64,000 nt of DNA, taken from the NCBI GenBank assembly GCA_039545275.1, contig BCHS01000008.1, forward strand, positions 496,001 to 560,000. The letters are read 5' to 3'. The notes below the pieces were generated by a model. It searched no databases, was not told the DNA's origin, and saw only the letters and a program-made list of their open reading frames with translations. The translations under genes were made by a program, and so were the position numbers. This stretch comes from Pseudomicrostroma phylloplanum (lineage: Eukaryota; Basidiomycota; Exobasidiomycetes; Microstromatales). Below are positions 45,301 through 56,069 of the stretch, piece after piece (position 1 is the first letter of the stretch; each line of letters starts with the position of its first letter).

Positions 45301-47084
45301 ATCCAAGCAGTCGAGCTCTGCTCGACGTCGACATCGCCATGCTCGTAAGCTTTGTTCTCCTCACGCAGTAGATCAAGTTCCAGCGTGAGCTCTTCATTGA
45401 GTTGTTTGGTCTCTTGGAGGTCGGCAGCTGCAGCTTCAGCTTTCTCTTCTGCGACCTCTCGATCAAGCGCGGCCATTTCCAGCTGCTCGCTCAACTCCTC
45501 GACTCTTTCTTCGAGCTCGCCCTTAAGAATGACGAGCTCTCTCTCTGTGGTTTGCAGGCTCAGCACTTCCGCTGACAGCTTTTGGGCTTTCTCCATGGTA
45601 CTCTCGCTTGTCTTGAGCTTTTCAGCCACCTCTTCCTTCCAGTTCTCAAGCTCCTTGACCTTGACCCTCTCCTCATCTCTTCGCTTCTCATTGAGCCTGT
45701 TGCGGACTCGGAGCTCTTCAATTTCGCGTCTGAGGGCGGCGAGCTCTTGGCTCTGAGCGGGTGGAAGTATTGCTGCAGACGCTTGAAGGTCGTCGATGCC
45801 CTCGGGCAAAGCAGCTCCAACCAGATCTTCATTGTCTTCTTCGAAGTATAGCTGCATCTCTTGGGGCGGCGGGTGATGTTGCGAATCTGCTCTGGCTCGT
45901 GCAGCTTTCAGTCGCTGACGAGCTTCTGCACTCGGACTCAATGACAAGTCTGCGTTTTCAAAGCCTCTGGCTGTCGGTGTTGCCTGCTCAGAGGTATCAG
46001 CAGAGCTTCGACGCGAGAGCGTCTGGGCCCGACTTGAGCTTGAGCTGTCACCTCGACTGAGAGTCGGGGCCATCATGCTGGAACGAGCTTTGGCGACTGG
46101 TCGCAGACCAGCTCTTGCTGAGGCACTCTGCGCATCGGGAGCCGCATTTGTTGCGCCAGAGCTAGCAGCCGGTCTCAATCCCGGACGTGACTGGCTGATA
46201 GGCGTAGCTCTGCTGACGCTCGTTGATGGTGTCGGACGTCCTGCCGTACCACTGTTGGTCGCGCTTGTCGCGGACCTCGGCGCAGCTGGCCTCGTAGTAG
46301 TTGCACTTGGGCGGACAGCCGAGGCGACGGAAGATCTTCCTGATGTCACAGGGCGAAGAGGAGCAGCAGACCTAGAAGCCGGAGTCGTGGAAGCAGCCTT
46401 CGCCGGAGACGCTCGACTGGGAGCTGCAGACTTCGATGGAGATGATGCGACTGATCGACGGCTAGCGGGTGCGGTCCCGACAGATGAGGCTACTGATGAA
46501 GCGATCGAAGAACGCGACACCAGTGAAGGGCGTGAGGCAGGGCGCGAAGGTGGTCGCATGGTGCTCTTGTCTGGGCTACTGGAGCGGCCGATGCTGGCCA
46601 AACCGCTCCGTGATTCAGTAGTAGGAAGTCTCCGAAGCGAAGAAGAGGCAGGGGCTGCTCCTGATGCGCTTGTGCGGACCTGTGGCGTCGATGGCGGTCC
46701 TCGTAGCGTGGTAGCAGGAAGGGAGACCTCAACGGAGGGGTCTCCCTCATGGCTGCCTGCCGACTGCTCTTGTTCGATCGTATATGGCTCAACAGTCACA
46801 TCTCCGTCCGCCTCTTCCTCATCCACATCGAACTCTTCTTCGGGAAGGACCTCGATCTGAGTCGGTCTCACGAAGATGCCCCTGCCTGGCTCGGCCTCGA
46901 AGTATCTCTTGCCTGCTACGCTGCCATCATTCTTTCCTTCTCCCTCGCCTGGGTCGAGAGCGATTCCGATCCATAGGCCAGTGGCAAATGAAGTCTGACC
47001 CACAAAGAGGACTGTGCCATATCCGAACTTGGCGACGAATACGCGTGAGTGTAGGCGTACAGGTCGAGCAGCGGGGGGAGGCAT
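42360..47084 (-). CDS. NIP100: Dynactin large subunit p150Glued (CAP-Gly, coiled coil)
   Basis: Microtubule-binding shoulder subunit of dynactin, the activator of cytoplasmic dynein. Single exon, 1574 residues. The N-terminal CAP-Gly domain covers residues about 10-80 and has the signature GKNDG at 50-54 plus FVRPTQIEVL. Residues 80-400 are Ser/Ala/Arg/Pro-rich and basic, fitting the microtubule-affinity linker. From about 435 to 800 runs a long heptad coiled coil (ELAALRREIEELRVRNRLNEKRR and on). The dynactin core region (about 850-1250) is alpha-helical, with MLMPYLPPPFAEEGDRDALAGLLFFKR as a recognisable p150 stretch. A second coiled coil follows around 1290-1380. The full length is slightly above that of animal p150. 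Divergent with YPT1. Confidence 0.93.
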   Translation of the reverse strand: MPPPAARPVRLHSRVFVAKFGYGTVLFVGQTSFATGLWIGIALDPGEGEGKNDGSVAGKRYFEAEPGRGIFVRPTQIEVLPEEEFDVDEEEADGDVTVEPYTIEQEQSAGSHEGDPSVEVSLPATTLRGPPSTPQVRTSASGAAPASSSLRRLPTTESRSGLASIGRSSSPDKSTMRPPSRPASRPSLVSRSSIASSVASSVGTAPASRRSVASSPSKSAAPSRASPAKAASTTPASRSAAPLRPVTSGRSSVASAVRPSATTTRPAAPRSATSATNSGTAGRPTPSTSVSRATPISQSRPGLRPAASSGATNAAPDAQSASARAGLRPVAKARSSMMAPTLSRGDSSSSSRAQTLSRRSSADTSEQATPTARGFENADLSLSPSAEARQRLKAARARADSQHHPPPQEMQLYFEEDNEDLVGAALPEGIDDLQASAAILPPAQSQELAALRREIEELRVRNRLNEKRRDEERVKVKELENWKEEVAEKLKTSESTMEKAQKLSAEVLSLQTTERELVILKGELEERVEELSEQLEMAALDREVAEEKAEAAAADLQETKQLNEELTLELDLLREENKAYEHGDVDVEQSSTAWIHLQKQNERLKGALIKLRDVTTETDFEQRTRISELEKELDSLADVQDSRDALAAKLQANEAQLDDVKTQLDDALGAEEMVEQLTERNLFLGERMNELTAGIEELEALKELNEELEEIHLETERQLQEEVDLKEVAIREWEARCQALETNAVDYEATFSQFRELVLNLQNDLEVLRAERDGLLEDGQNAASLNSQSREMLSLNMKLQSSALKSQARTIENELGRMKHEQATLHLEMLMPYLPPPFAEEGDRDALAGLLFFKRMSSKADLIRSSIESKHDITQALGSLSSDVTTVGEDGVLTSTHKVPEHLVTVCQLRHSLAHFSAVCSSVVAMLRLAPPKVFIKCGRMFKEVQSAVEGRVDAFVEALRREELKEHDCNTDFKRIVRQFEDLSYALMVSQEEEIQALHEQAETRGSIELLPTYGDGDLAAKEVGSATLLDLDLDTLSASLCSAQNLLARENIAWQLQGKTVQGDYLEPLDHLFGDVKAAKLLAKKLLRRLSSLASNDEAVSMAAIGNLPSLGRLSSKLVAFATTLESAVLAYLNETKAAGSPFVVTDLLGVVKAAARELSTTDTEEEAGTTAAEKDDPWQEAIAATAHLTATINGLVVGATEQDNVIKISGTVPWEPRSKAVHEIASHNVELERQALRLQDDLRDLYQQIKARDSALQEGTIKLERLNKKLEKSKGQEEAIEEVKARLNEARQQAKAYQDANGVLQAELEALEKVKEGLDAQIAANKTRDGGKDPNKATTGGAGSTREYSLLPAASVLPASHLETHYLLDQLDAMRGVLKYLREENALLLSAGWTSESCGLAPLVHDLHVEVETVGAPTDPVLQAEATLMGLPHKAKRASPSDDELRTVASERKSLYSSLLQLSASPKVVVLPPMPAIADTSESVKDVQATTDASRDPAAPAAAIARRVRPWQPASKLPSRQYEAQQARAEDLSLRFQRLVERSRPLGGALEGSFSLRAKALQMPVVKSLMT

Positions 47085-47633
47085 GGCGCGAGGCGAGGAG
47101 ACTGAGGAGGTGATGGTCTGCGAGGCTCCGTCTGCTCAGAGGGGGCCTCCCTCAATGTGCGCTACGGTACGGCAGCAGATCCGTCCGATGAGGCTGATGA
47201 CGACGACGACAGATGATAAGCTGCGGGGTATGTGTGAAGTGTCCCTTTGTCGAGAAGAAGGGGTGAGATAGACTCCGTGCCTTGGCATCGTCCTCATGTC
47301 CGGTTGCTGTATGGCCAAAGCGCGGGGAGCGGCGGCGGCGGCGGCGGCGGCGGAGCCTTGAGTTGCGTTGCCAACACAGCCAGGCGCGTCTGTTTCTCTC
47401 CACTGCCTCCCAATCGCCATCTACCACTCTGCCCCTGACCAAGACCTGTTCATCACCTCGTACACACGCACAAGCTCGACACCCAGCTCTCTCGTATCTG
47501 CAACTCTCATCGCAGTTCGACTCAGCGCTTCCACGTTTACGCTACGGAGGACTAGATTTAGAGAGACTTCTCTCCGCCCAGTCAGACTTGCCTCCCCCCA
47601 CTTCGCCCAGCTCTTACGAAGAACTGAGCCACG
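47085..47633. promoter_or_regulatory. Divergent promoter region dynactin/YPT1 with GGC repeat
   Basis: About 550 bases without a gene. A run of GGC units (about 47331-47353) lies in the middle, and the YPT1-proximal 200 bases are pyrimidine-rich, as expected of a leader. Confidence 0.5.
47331..47353. repeat. GGC trinucleotide repeat
   Basis: Seven to eight GGC units in the divergent dynactin/YPT1 spacer. Confidence 0.8.
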
Positions 47634-49106
47634 ATGAACCCAGAGTACGATCTCCTCTTCAAGGTGAGCAGCCTGTCCCTGGAACGCATGCCAGCTTGGC
47701 GACCCTCTCGTCAGTGCCGTGCTGATTGCCGAGATGCATGCCCTTCCTTTGCCCTCGCAGCTCCTGCTAATCGGTGACTCCGGTGTAGGAAAGTCATGTC
47801 TGCTGTTGCGATTCGCCGACGACACATACACCGAGTCGTACATCTCGAGTGAGTGATTTGATCGGTGGGCAGGAACTCTGACTCATTGATAGTGGGACAG
47901 CGCTCGTGTAGCTTGCCAGAGTCCAGGCGGCTGACGGCCCAACTTTCTGGATCCCCCCACAGCGATCGGTGTCGACTTCAAGATCCGTACCATTGAGCTC
48001 GAGGGAAAGACTGTGAAGCTGCAAATTGTGAGTTGAATCTTGTGAAGGGGTTCAGCGTCCGAGATCTGCAGGCTGAACATGTGTACGCTCTTCTGTCTTC
48101 TGCTCCACTTCAGTGGGACACAGCCGGACAAGAGAGGTGAGTAGTGTGGCGAGTTGTATGGATCTCAATCTGGAGCGGCTGAAGAAAGCCTGGGGCAGCG
48201 GCAAGTACGGATACTGATATCTGCATGCCTATCAACTCTCCTCGCTTCGCAATCCAGGTTCCGAACCATCACATCTTCGGTACGTATCATAAGCCCTGCC
48301 TGGTGCATGTAGCGCGTCGAATGGCACTGCAGCTTTGCGAAGTGCCGATGCTATAAGAGCCCTTCAAGCTGGCCACGGCCGAAGCCAAAGTTGAAGATCG
48401 CCGAGCAGACTTGACTCATTCAATCCGTCTTCCCCATCACTTCCATTCTTCAGTACTACCGAGGAGCCCACGGTATCATTGTCGTCTACGATGTCACAGA
48501 CCAAGGTGAGAACGAGGCAATTCGCGGTGTTGCGCTATCTCTTGCTGACCTCAAATGCTGGCCTCGCCCGCATCGTACATACAGACACCTTCTCGAACGT
48601 CAAGCAATGGCTGCAGGAAATCGACCGATACGCTACTGAGGGAGTCAACAAGCTGCTGGTGGGCAACAAGAGCGATTTGGTTGGCAAGAAGGCAGTAGAG
48701 TACAACGTGGCCAAGGTGAGTCTATAGCCGTGGCGGCAGGAGTGGGCCTGTATCTGAGTCGTCCGCTGAACATGATCTCCTCTGCGACGTTGTAGGAATT
48801 CGCCGATCAACTCAACATCCCCTTCCTGGAGACTTCTGCTAAGAGCGCCACCAATGTCGAGCAAGCCTTCCTGACAATGGCAAAGCAGATCAAGGACCGG
48901 TGAGTAGCTCAACAAGCTGAGAAAGCCATCGGCTGAAGTCGTTCCGGATGGAGTGTAGTGCGATGACTGATATGTGATCCACCATTCGTTCGATCGACAG
49001 AATGGGCTCCTCGACCGTGAACAACGCTGGTGGTGCCGGAAAGTCGACACTCAAGGTGGGCCAGGGCCAGAATGTTCAGGCACAGAGCGGTGGTGGATGC
49101 TGTTAA
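47634..49106 (+). CDS. YPT1: Rab1-type small GTPase Ypt1
   Basis: Controls ER-to-Golgi vesicle traffic and autophagosome initiation. Nine exons (47634-47663, 47761-47848, 47963-48027, 48114-48136, 48258-48279, 48454-48505, 48585-48715, 48796-48899, 49001-49106) encode 206 residues, exactly the Ypt1 length. Nucleotide-binding motifs are GDSGVGKS at 15-22, the effector loop SYISTIGVDFK, WDTAGQE at 62-68, NKSD at 121-124 and ETSAK at 149-153. The C-terminus ends GGGCC, the double-Cys geranylgeranylation signal of Rabs. Two exons are only 23 and 22 bases. All junctions have GT and AG ends. This is by far the most intron-dense gene in the window. Confidence 0.97.
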
Positions 49107-49664
49107 GATTGGAAGGTCTTGCATCGAAACCTTACCCATGTGTTGCGCGTAGAGAGGTCAGCGATGGGAACTAGGTACGCCTGAGGAGGCTACGTCCCGA
49201 GCTGATCGGTGCTGCCGGGCTGTTCGAACACCTCAAGCACCTGACCATTGTGCGAGACGGCAATTGCGCTTTGCTGCACGACCACTTCTTCTTGAACTAG
49301 CTCCGTTGATCGTCTGCTTCTCTGTCGTCTGTCATGGAACATTGCTGCGAGCACTCTTCTCAGCTTGATCCCCAACTTACGAGGCGTAGCACTGACTGAC
49401 TGACCGACCCCGACTTGGCTTCCTGAGTCTGTTTCCGCGCGGCGGTTCCGAGTCGGACCGAGACGAAGGAGCAGGCCAGAGGCAGAGGCAGCGCCCAGTC
49501 CAGTCCCCCTCCCCTCCCGCTGCCGCCCGCGAGCCCCGCCATCGATCTCGCCTCGCCTCGCCTTCCCGTCCTCCTAATTTCAAAGCAACACCACCCAACC
49601 TTCTCCCCTCATCACCCTCGATCCCGAATCTCTCTCCTCTCATCCTTGTTACACACGCAGCAAG
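49107..49664. other. Intergenic region YPT1-QCR10
   Basis: About 560 bases holding the YPT1 3' UTR and QCR10 promoter. The 150 bases before QCR10 are C/T-rich. No gene or RNA recognised. Confidence 0.4.
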
Positions 49665-50299
49665 ATGATCCGACCTTCTGCCGTTCGCTCCCTCGCTCGG
49701 TCGGCACCTGCTCACCGTGGTGCTTTTCGACCCACCGCCCGTGTGAGCGCTAGGAAGCCTGAGTTCCAGCCTCACCTTGGTGGTATCACACCTGGTGTTG
49801 TCATGAGGTTAGTAGAGCGAGAGCTTCCGCCACGATGATCAGGATCGGATGGGGAAGAATGCGTGGAGATTAGGTGGGGGAGCACTTGCGCTGGGATTTT
49901 TGGGGAGGAAGGCCTGTGGGAGCTGGAAGAGATGGACAAGAATCACCACGGCCTGTCGCCTTTGCCTTGCGGGCCCATGCTGACCGTCTCCTCTCCCCTC
50001 ATCCTCTACCTTCCTTTGGGTGTACTCTTCTCTCCGTCAGCTGGGTGCCCAGTCTGGCCCTGTGGGGAGGTGCGGCAGGTGGTGCAGTGCTGCTCTTCAT
50101 GAGCAAAGTGCCCATCTTCCAACATGACGTCCTGGACAAGATTCCCTTTGTCAAGACCTTCTACGTTGGTGAGTACTTTTGAGAGTCGTTCTGAGCCTTC
50201 AGGCTGTCGTCCTTCTCTTGCTGATGTGCGAACATAATACCTCTGTCTGCTGTCCTGGCTTAAACAGACGACACACCCGACTCTGACAAGCCTTTCTAA
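49665..50299 (+). CDS. QCR10: Cytochrome bc1 complex subunit 10 (Qcr10)
   Basis: Small accessory subunit of mitochondrial respiratory complex III. Exons 49665-49807, 50041-50168 and 50268-50299 encode 100 residues. The N-terminus is a mitochondrial presequence (MIRPSAVRSLARSAPAHRGAF, Arg/Ser-rich, without acidic residues). The mature part starts around VVMSWVPSLALWGGAAGGA, a single membrane helix with the LWGGA motif of yeast Qcr10. It continues with VPIFQHDVLDKIPFVKTF, which parallels the FQ-D-L-KIP segment of that protein, and ends DDTPDSDKPF, parallel to the yeast DHTPPEDKP ending. Identification rests on these motif matches over a short protein. Intron 1 (233 bases) is relatively long. 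Confidence 0.85.
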
Positions 50300-51151
50300 A
50301 CGGTGACGACGAGAGCAAGAGGGTTGGATGGGATACGGAGTCTGCTCGTGCATGACGGAGCCAGGCCGCACTCATCGACTACGCGGCTATCGCGCATGTC
50401 TCTAAGCAACTTTTGCGATCAGCCGGGAGGGATGCCGCAATGATATTGTTTTCTACAACATTGGAGCTGAAGCGGCGATTCGAAGCTGGCCCGCACGGTA
50501 GCTGAGGTGAATGGATGGCGCATGGCGCATGGCGCAGGCTTCTTCGAGAAGACTTGTGTACGGATTGCAGAGACGAGAGGGGATCTTAGACTAGAGGGTC
50601 TGCCTGACTGCCCTCTGGTAGCGATGTCCAATGCAGAGCATACACGGTGAAGGTGAAGGCGAAGGCGATGCTATGACCTTGCCATGCTCTCGCAGATTCT
50701 TCTCACCTGCTTTACTGCTGCTGACACCTCGATGGCGGAGGGAGTCATGACCTGATCTGAAGCCTGTCCGTGGTTTGGCGGCGTGCCTTTCTTCTCACGT
50801 CGTCGTGATGCGGGGCGTGGCGTGGCGGTGGCTTCTGTCTGAGGCTGAGGCCGGCGGCGGGGTGAGCAAGCGAGGTCTGTGCTTTGGCCCAACGCGCCTC
50901 TCCCTCCCCCTGACTCGCGACTGAGTGCATTGCCTGGCCACTGTACCCTTTGCTACTATACTTCCTTGTCCTTGAGTCGTGGTTCCCCCCTTTAATCCTC
51001 TCCTCTGCTTTGCTCTGCTCGGCTGCAGCACTGCTCGATAGAACCAGGGCGCATCAGGACTTCCCTGCGCGTACGGCCAGGTCGGGCAACGCCTCATGCC
51101 GCTGCCCAGGCACCTCCCTCCTTCTCCTTTCCACCACCAATCTCGTCCCTC
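50300..51151. other. Intergenic region QCR10-ALG1
   Basis: About 850 bases. I see no coding frame with homology and no tRNA-like B box. The last 200 bases are pyrimidine-rich, as in a leader. Confidence 0.4.
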
Positions 51152-54100
51152 ATGATTCTCGTCCCTCTTCTCCTCTTCGTACTCATACCAGCCCTACTGG
51201 CGTCTATATGCATACTGTCCCTACTCCTCTACATTGCACTCTATCGCGCATCTACCACCACCAGTCGCACCTCCCTCGGGCGCTCGGCAGCAGTAGTCGT
51301 ACTCGGCGATGTCGGTCGCTCACCGAGGATGTGCTATCACGTCGAGTCGCTGGCGGATGAAGGGTGGAGGGTAGCCGTCGTTGGCTATGGAGGCTCGTCA
51401 CTGCCTACGAGCATACAGAGGAGTAGCGTACGCTTTCACAAGCTCAAAGAGGTGCCGAGCTGGATTGCAAAGCTCCCTAGAGCGGCATTCGTGGCTGTAG
51501 CTCCCCTGAAACTCCTATGGCAGAGCGTTGGGCTGTTCTGGAAGATCACGATGACCATCCAGCCGCCCCCGGAAGTCATCTTTGTTCAGGTGAGTACAGG
51601 GGAAGTTGGACAGCAGACGGTCCTTCGTAGCTCAAATTCGTACCTCTCTCCTGTAGACTCCCCCTGCCTTGCCAACGCTGCTGATCATAAGGATATGTTC
51701 GCTACTGCTGTCAAGCCGAGTAGTGATAGATTGGCACAATCTCGGATATACCATTCTTGGCCTGCGCCTGGGCCAAGACTCTCCTCTTGTCTCCTTTGCC
51801 CGAACCCTGGAACGGCTCTCCGGGCGGACCGCTTTCGCCCACCTCTTTGTGACTCATGCAATGAAACGGCACCTCGAGGTAGAATGGCAGCTCAAAGGCC
51901 ACAAGGCTGTGCTCCACGACCGGCCTCCGAAACACTTCAGGAAGGCCCACGTCAGCGAGACGCATACATTGTGGAAAGGGCTTGCGCCGCGTCTGACGCC
52001 CGATCTAGGAGACTTCTGGCCCAAAGAGTCACAAGCGGCGGAAACGTCTACGCCGTTCACCACGCAAGACGCTACCGCCCAGGCCTCTTTGAGAGCTGAT
52101 CGTCCAGCCCTCGTGGTCTCTTCGACAAGCTGGACGGCCGACGAAGACTTTGGTCTCCTGCTGCGAGCAGCGCAGCTGTACGAGAAGCGAGCAAAGGAGA
52201 TCAATGGCCGGACTCAGTCGGCGAGCTCGACAGCCTTCTCGGACTCGCCTCGAACCAGTGTCGACCTTCAGCAGCACTCGAGCAGTGGCTCTAGCAGTGG
52301 GGCTACATTAGAGGTGCGGCTGCCCGCCTCGGCCTCCTCTGACTCGTTGGAGATGGATTGGCCGGGGACCCCCTCTGGGTCCCGCACATCCCATCGTAGC
52401 CGACGGCCGTCCGGTCAATTGCGCAGATCGTCTACGCTACCCAACACACCTGCTGAGCGACTGCCGAAACTGCTCATTGTCGTCACGGGCAAAGGAGAGC
52501 TCAGGTCGTACTATGAGAAGGAAGTCGCACGGCTGGAAAAGACTGAGGCCTGGGAGTTTGTGAGGATCAGGACGGCTTGGCTGGAGAACTGGGAGTATCC
52601 GCTTCTCCTTGGGTCTGCGGATCTTGGCGTATCTCTGCATACTTCGTCTTCTGGTCTGGACTTGCCCATGAAGGTAGTGGATATGCTCGGCTGTCACCTG
52701 CCCGTCTTGGCCCTCGATTTCTCCTGCCTGGACGAGCTGATACAACATGGCTACAATGGGTTGAAGTTCAGCAACGAAGAGCAGCTGGTCGAGGGTCTGG
52801 AGAGTCTGCTGGCGGACTTTCCCCACTCGACGAGCTCAGAGGTCTCTAGCAGTGAACAAGGGAATTGGTTGGTCAGAGGTGGTGGTCTCAAGGAGCCCTT
52901 CTCGCTTGCTGGTAGAGAGACAGAGATGGATCGAGAGTCGACGCCGAGGAGCTCTGGCGAGACAAGCGCTCTACTGGGCGGCGGGGATGGTCAAGCCGAT
53001 CCGAAGAGACTGACCCTCGACTTCTCCAAAGGCGGTCTACCTACTTCTTCATCCTTTGCCTCTCAGGCCCTGCCCTCGCCTACAGGATGGGATGCGTACG
53101 ACGCCGGTGGGTCGCGTCTCATGTCTCAGCCGATGACCCCCACGCCAAGCTTTACAATGGTCCCCTCGCCCATCCTCGGCTCAACACATCTCGACGCGCT
53201 GCCCAGCGGCTTTCCCCTCCTCAACGGCAACGGCAACGACGACCGCACGTCGCGAGGGGACGGGAACAACACCTGGTCGCGGAATTGGAAGGCCACCGTC
53301 CGCCCTCTCTTGCGCCTGGCCGACGAGGAAGACGCGCGAGCCGAAGGAGGCTCCCTCTCAGACGAAGAAGCCGAAGAGGCGGATGAGCTCCTCCTAGCAA
53401 GCGACCACGTCTCCGGAGCCTCTCCCACTTCTGGTGCCCACGCGAGCGGCAGCTCCGCACCAACCACCTTCCCCGCCTCCACCAGCACTCCCAACCTGTA
53501 CTGCGCAAGCTCTTCGACGGCCTCACCCACTCCGCAGAAGTTCCGACGAAGATTGGGTTCAGACGGCCGACCACTGCGCGTGCGAGGCGGCTCGGTGCAT
53601 GGACTGTTGTGGGGAGCAGCAGATTGTCCGGGCAGTCCTCCCATGGGTAGTGGTTCAATTCCAGGCACCGGGGCAAGAGCGAAGAAACTCGGAGGAGATG
53701 CAGCGGACGAAAGTGCTGACGACGACGACGACGACGACGATGGGTCCGAGGGGCAAATCCTCGTCGGTCTCCTCGGCACCATCACACCCCGCTCCAGCAC
53801 CTCACCCATCAAAACGCGAGGCACGGGCACGGGCACAGGCGGGGGGAAAGCGGGCAAAACAGGGCCTTTCGGGCTGGGATTCACACCTCTCTCTCCAAGC
53901 TCAGGATCCAGTAGCAGGAGGAATGGCAAGCACAAGAAGGAGGACTCGCCGGGCGCGGCTGCCGAGGCTTCAACGGGAGCCGGAACTGGAGCTGGAGCCG
54001 GAGCAGGAGGTCCTTCCTCCGTCATCGTCACCTCTCACGACGAGACGCGTGGCCTTGGTCGTGGCCTTGGTCTAGGCTTTGGCTTGGGCTTGAGCTCTAC

Positions 54101-54266
54101 CGTGGGCGTGGGCGTGGGTCTAGACGGAGTTGAAGCAGAGCAAAGTGGAAGGACAGGGAGCGGTGCGCGTCACCTGAGACAGAGGACTGGTGTTGGGATT
54201 CGTGAGGCGGGGATACCTGATATTAGGGTGAGCGAGGTAGGCGGTGCTGGTGCTGGTGCAGGTTGA
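51152..54266 (+). CDS. ALG1: ALG1 chitobiosyldiphosphodolichol beta-mannosyltransferase with large insertions
   Basis: Adds the first mannose to the dolichol-linked GlcNAc2 core on the cytosolic face of the ER (GT33 family). Exons 51152-51589 and 51657-54266 give 1015 residues, about twice the usual ALG1 length. An N-terminal membrane anchor (residues 1-30, Leu/Ile-rich) is followed by VVVLGDVGRSPRMCYHVESLA, then PPEVIFVQ joined by the splice to TPPALPTL, VVIDWHNLGYTILGLRLG and HLFVTHAMKRHLE. The donor-sugar site segment VSLHTSSSGLDLPMKVVDMLGC lies near residue 472. A Ser/Gly-rich insertion of about 130 residues separates it from the normal C-terminal motif, WSRNWKATVRPLL near 686. After that, about 320 residues of Asp-, Ser- and Gly-rich sequence follow with no similarity I recognise. 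Another Ser-rich insertion of about 95 residues precedes LPKLLIVVTGKGELRSYY. Confidence 0.92.
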
Positions 54267-54478
54267 GGTTGAGGAGGGGAGATGTAAGCGGCGAGGTTGG
54301 GGGAATGGGTGCGAGCCGTGTGGACGTCTTTGTATACCAGGGGTGGGGCTTGTGGTCTGCACCTCTCTGATGGCAGGGCTGGGCCACGGCTCCTTGATTA
54401 TCTCGTGTCATTATATCCATTGAGGAATGCGCTCGTACAGATGTCCTCTCGCTGCTGCTGCTCTCCTTTGTCCCAGGT

Positions 54479-56069
54479 CTACATACTGCTCTTCTGAGGA
54501 GCCGAACCAGCACCAGCATCAACAGTCCCACTAGTACCAGCCGCCGCCGCCGCCGTCGCCGCCTCCCTCAACCCCCTCTTCTTCTCCGTCGCCCTCTTCC
54601 TATTCGCTGCCTTTCTCCGATTCTTCTTCATCGTCCCCGTCTTTGCATAAACCGACGTCTCGGGATCCTTTGCCTTTGCTCCCAAGTCCACAATGCGCAG
54701 AGCGGTGCGCTCAGGCTTCAGCTCGGCGCCAGCACCAAGGTACGAGGCGGCAGCTCCGCTCGTGCGGAGCTTCCTGTCGGGCTCTCCCGAGGGGAGGAGG
54801 GTGAGGCGACGGAGGTTCTCCTCCTTTTGTGCTTGGAGCTCTTCGCCTAGAGCAGACTGGCTTAGCTCGAAGCCCCCCTCTTCTCCTCCTGCCACGGCGG
54901 CTTGGGCTCGAGCGTCTTCCTCTCGCACCTCCTCTGCTAGCGGACCACGGGCTTCCAGGTTGGCTACACCTACGCGAGGTGCGGCTGGGGAGGCTTCCGA
55001 CCCGCCGTAGGGTCGCTGTAGATCGTCGGGCCTCTTTGGGTCTTGTGAGGGACGCGGCAGGTTCACTTCTGAGCCGAGGAGACGTTCCATGTTGGATTGG
55101 AAAGAGGTTTGCAGAGGAACAGACTGTAGTGATAGGCAGGATAGAGCAGCTGAAGAGTCAGTATGACAGATCGCCATGCTCTAGCCGGCCCTTCTTTGGT
55201 AGATTGCAGCAATGCCTTCTTTTCGACCCTTTCTTGCTGTCCCTATATTCAGCGAATTGTATACGTATTCTAACCACGGTTGAGTCTTCAAGACTAATCG
55301 AATTTTTGTGTTATACTCATCATGATGACCCTTGGCCCTCCCCCATGACCACCCTGCCTCGTTCGATGCTGGCTGCTCTACTCACCTCGCGCTGCAGCTC
55401 TCCTTCCAGTGCCTTGAGTCGGAGGATGGCCTGAGTTCTCTCCATTGTCTGGCCAAAGAGTCCCGAGAGGTTCCTCACGGTCCACCTCCTTGGGTTCTCG
55501 GTGTGCATCTTCCACATCTCGTCGCGCACCTTCTGCGCTACGGGAGCGGGTGGGTTGAAGGAAGGGTTGAGGGGGAAGGGCTGGCACAAGCAGTGTAGGA
55601 AAAAGACAAGAGTGAGCTCCTCGTTCTCACGGCTCTGCACTGGAAGCAGGAGACCATCTTCAAAACTCACTGTGTTGCCAATCCAAAAGGGTCCCTTGCC
55701 CGTGGCAGTAGCGTACTGCTCCCGTCCCTGCTTTGCAAACCACTCGGGAAAGGGCGGTAGTGACCTATTGGGAGGTGGCCTCCTGGTCCTCCCACCACCA
55801 CCGCTGCCTCCTTGGCGAGAGCCGCGATCCCCTCCTCCAGGCCCTCCCCGGGAAGAGTCACCAGTCCTGCCACGGCCAGCACCACCGGCAGATCTTTGCG
55901 GGCGGTCAGATCGTAGCGAAGGCGCCGAAGAAGAAGAAGGAGGGGAGGGCGTGGAGGTCGATGCTTCGGCCAAGCGGGGTACGCTAGTCGAGATGGAGCG
56001 GGAGGAAGAGGCGGTGTGGGGTGCGATGGCCAGGTGCGCCAGGCGACGCGAGAGGCTGGAGGAGGACAT
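54479..56069 (-). CDS. bot1: Mitochondrial small-subunit ribosomal protein Bot1/mS45
   Basis: Component of the fungal mitochondrial ribosome small subunit (Bot1p family; yeast Mrps35). Three exons on the minus strand, 56069-55671, 55580-55386 and 55123-54479, give 412 residues. The N-terminus is Ser/Arg/Ala-rich without acids for the first 30 residues, as in a mitochondrial presequence, and a Gly/Arg-rich stretch follows. The Bot1 core runs through PFPEWFAKQG, FPLNPSFNPPAPVAQKVRDEMW, RWTVRNLSGLFGQTMERTQAILRLKALEGELQRE and, after the 262-base second intron, VPLQTSFQSNMERLLG. The junction restores the family order, so what looks like two separate frames is one gene. The first intron, 90 bases, contains no in-frame stop. 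The C-terminus is Lys/Arg-rich then Ala-rich. Confidence 0.86.

Noticed and set aside
46075..46860. Long plus-strand frame antisense to dynactin
   Set aside because: It mirrors the Ser/Ala/Arg-rich basic linker of the real gene and has no independent support.
53126..54031. Minus-strand frame of 301 codons inside the ALG1 tail
   Set aside because: Antisense shadow of a low-complexity GC-rich segment; the sense strand is continuous with the ALG1 enzyme.
54479..55177. Separate small Lys-rich gene next to bot1
   Set aside because: Its N-terminal VPLQTSFQSNMERLLG joins in phase to the preceding bot1 exon and completes the Bot1 family motif, so it is the last exon.
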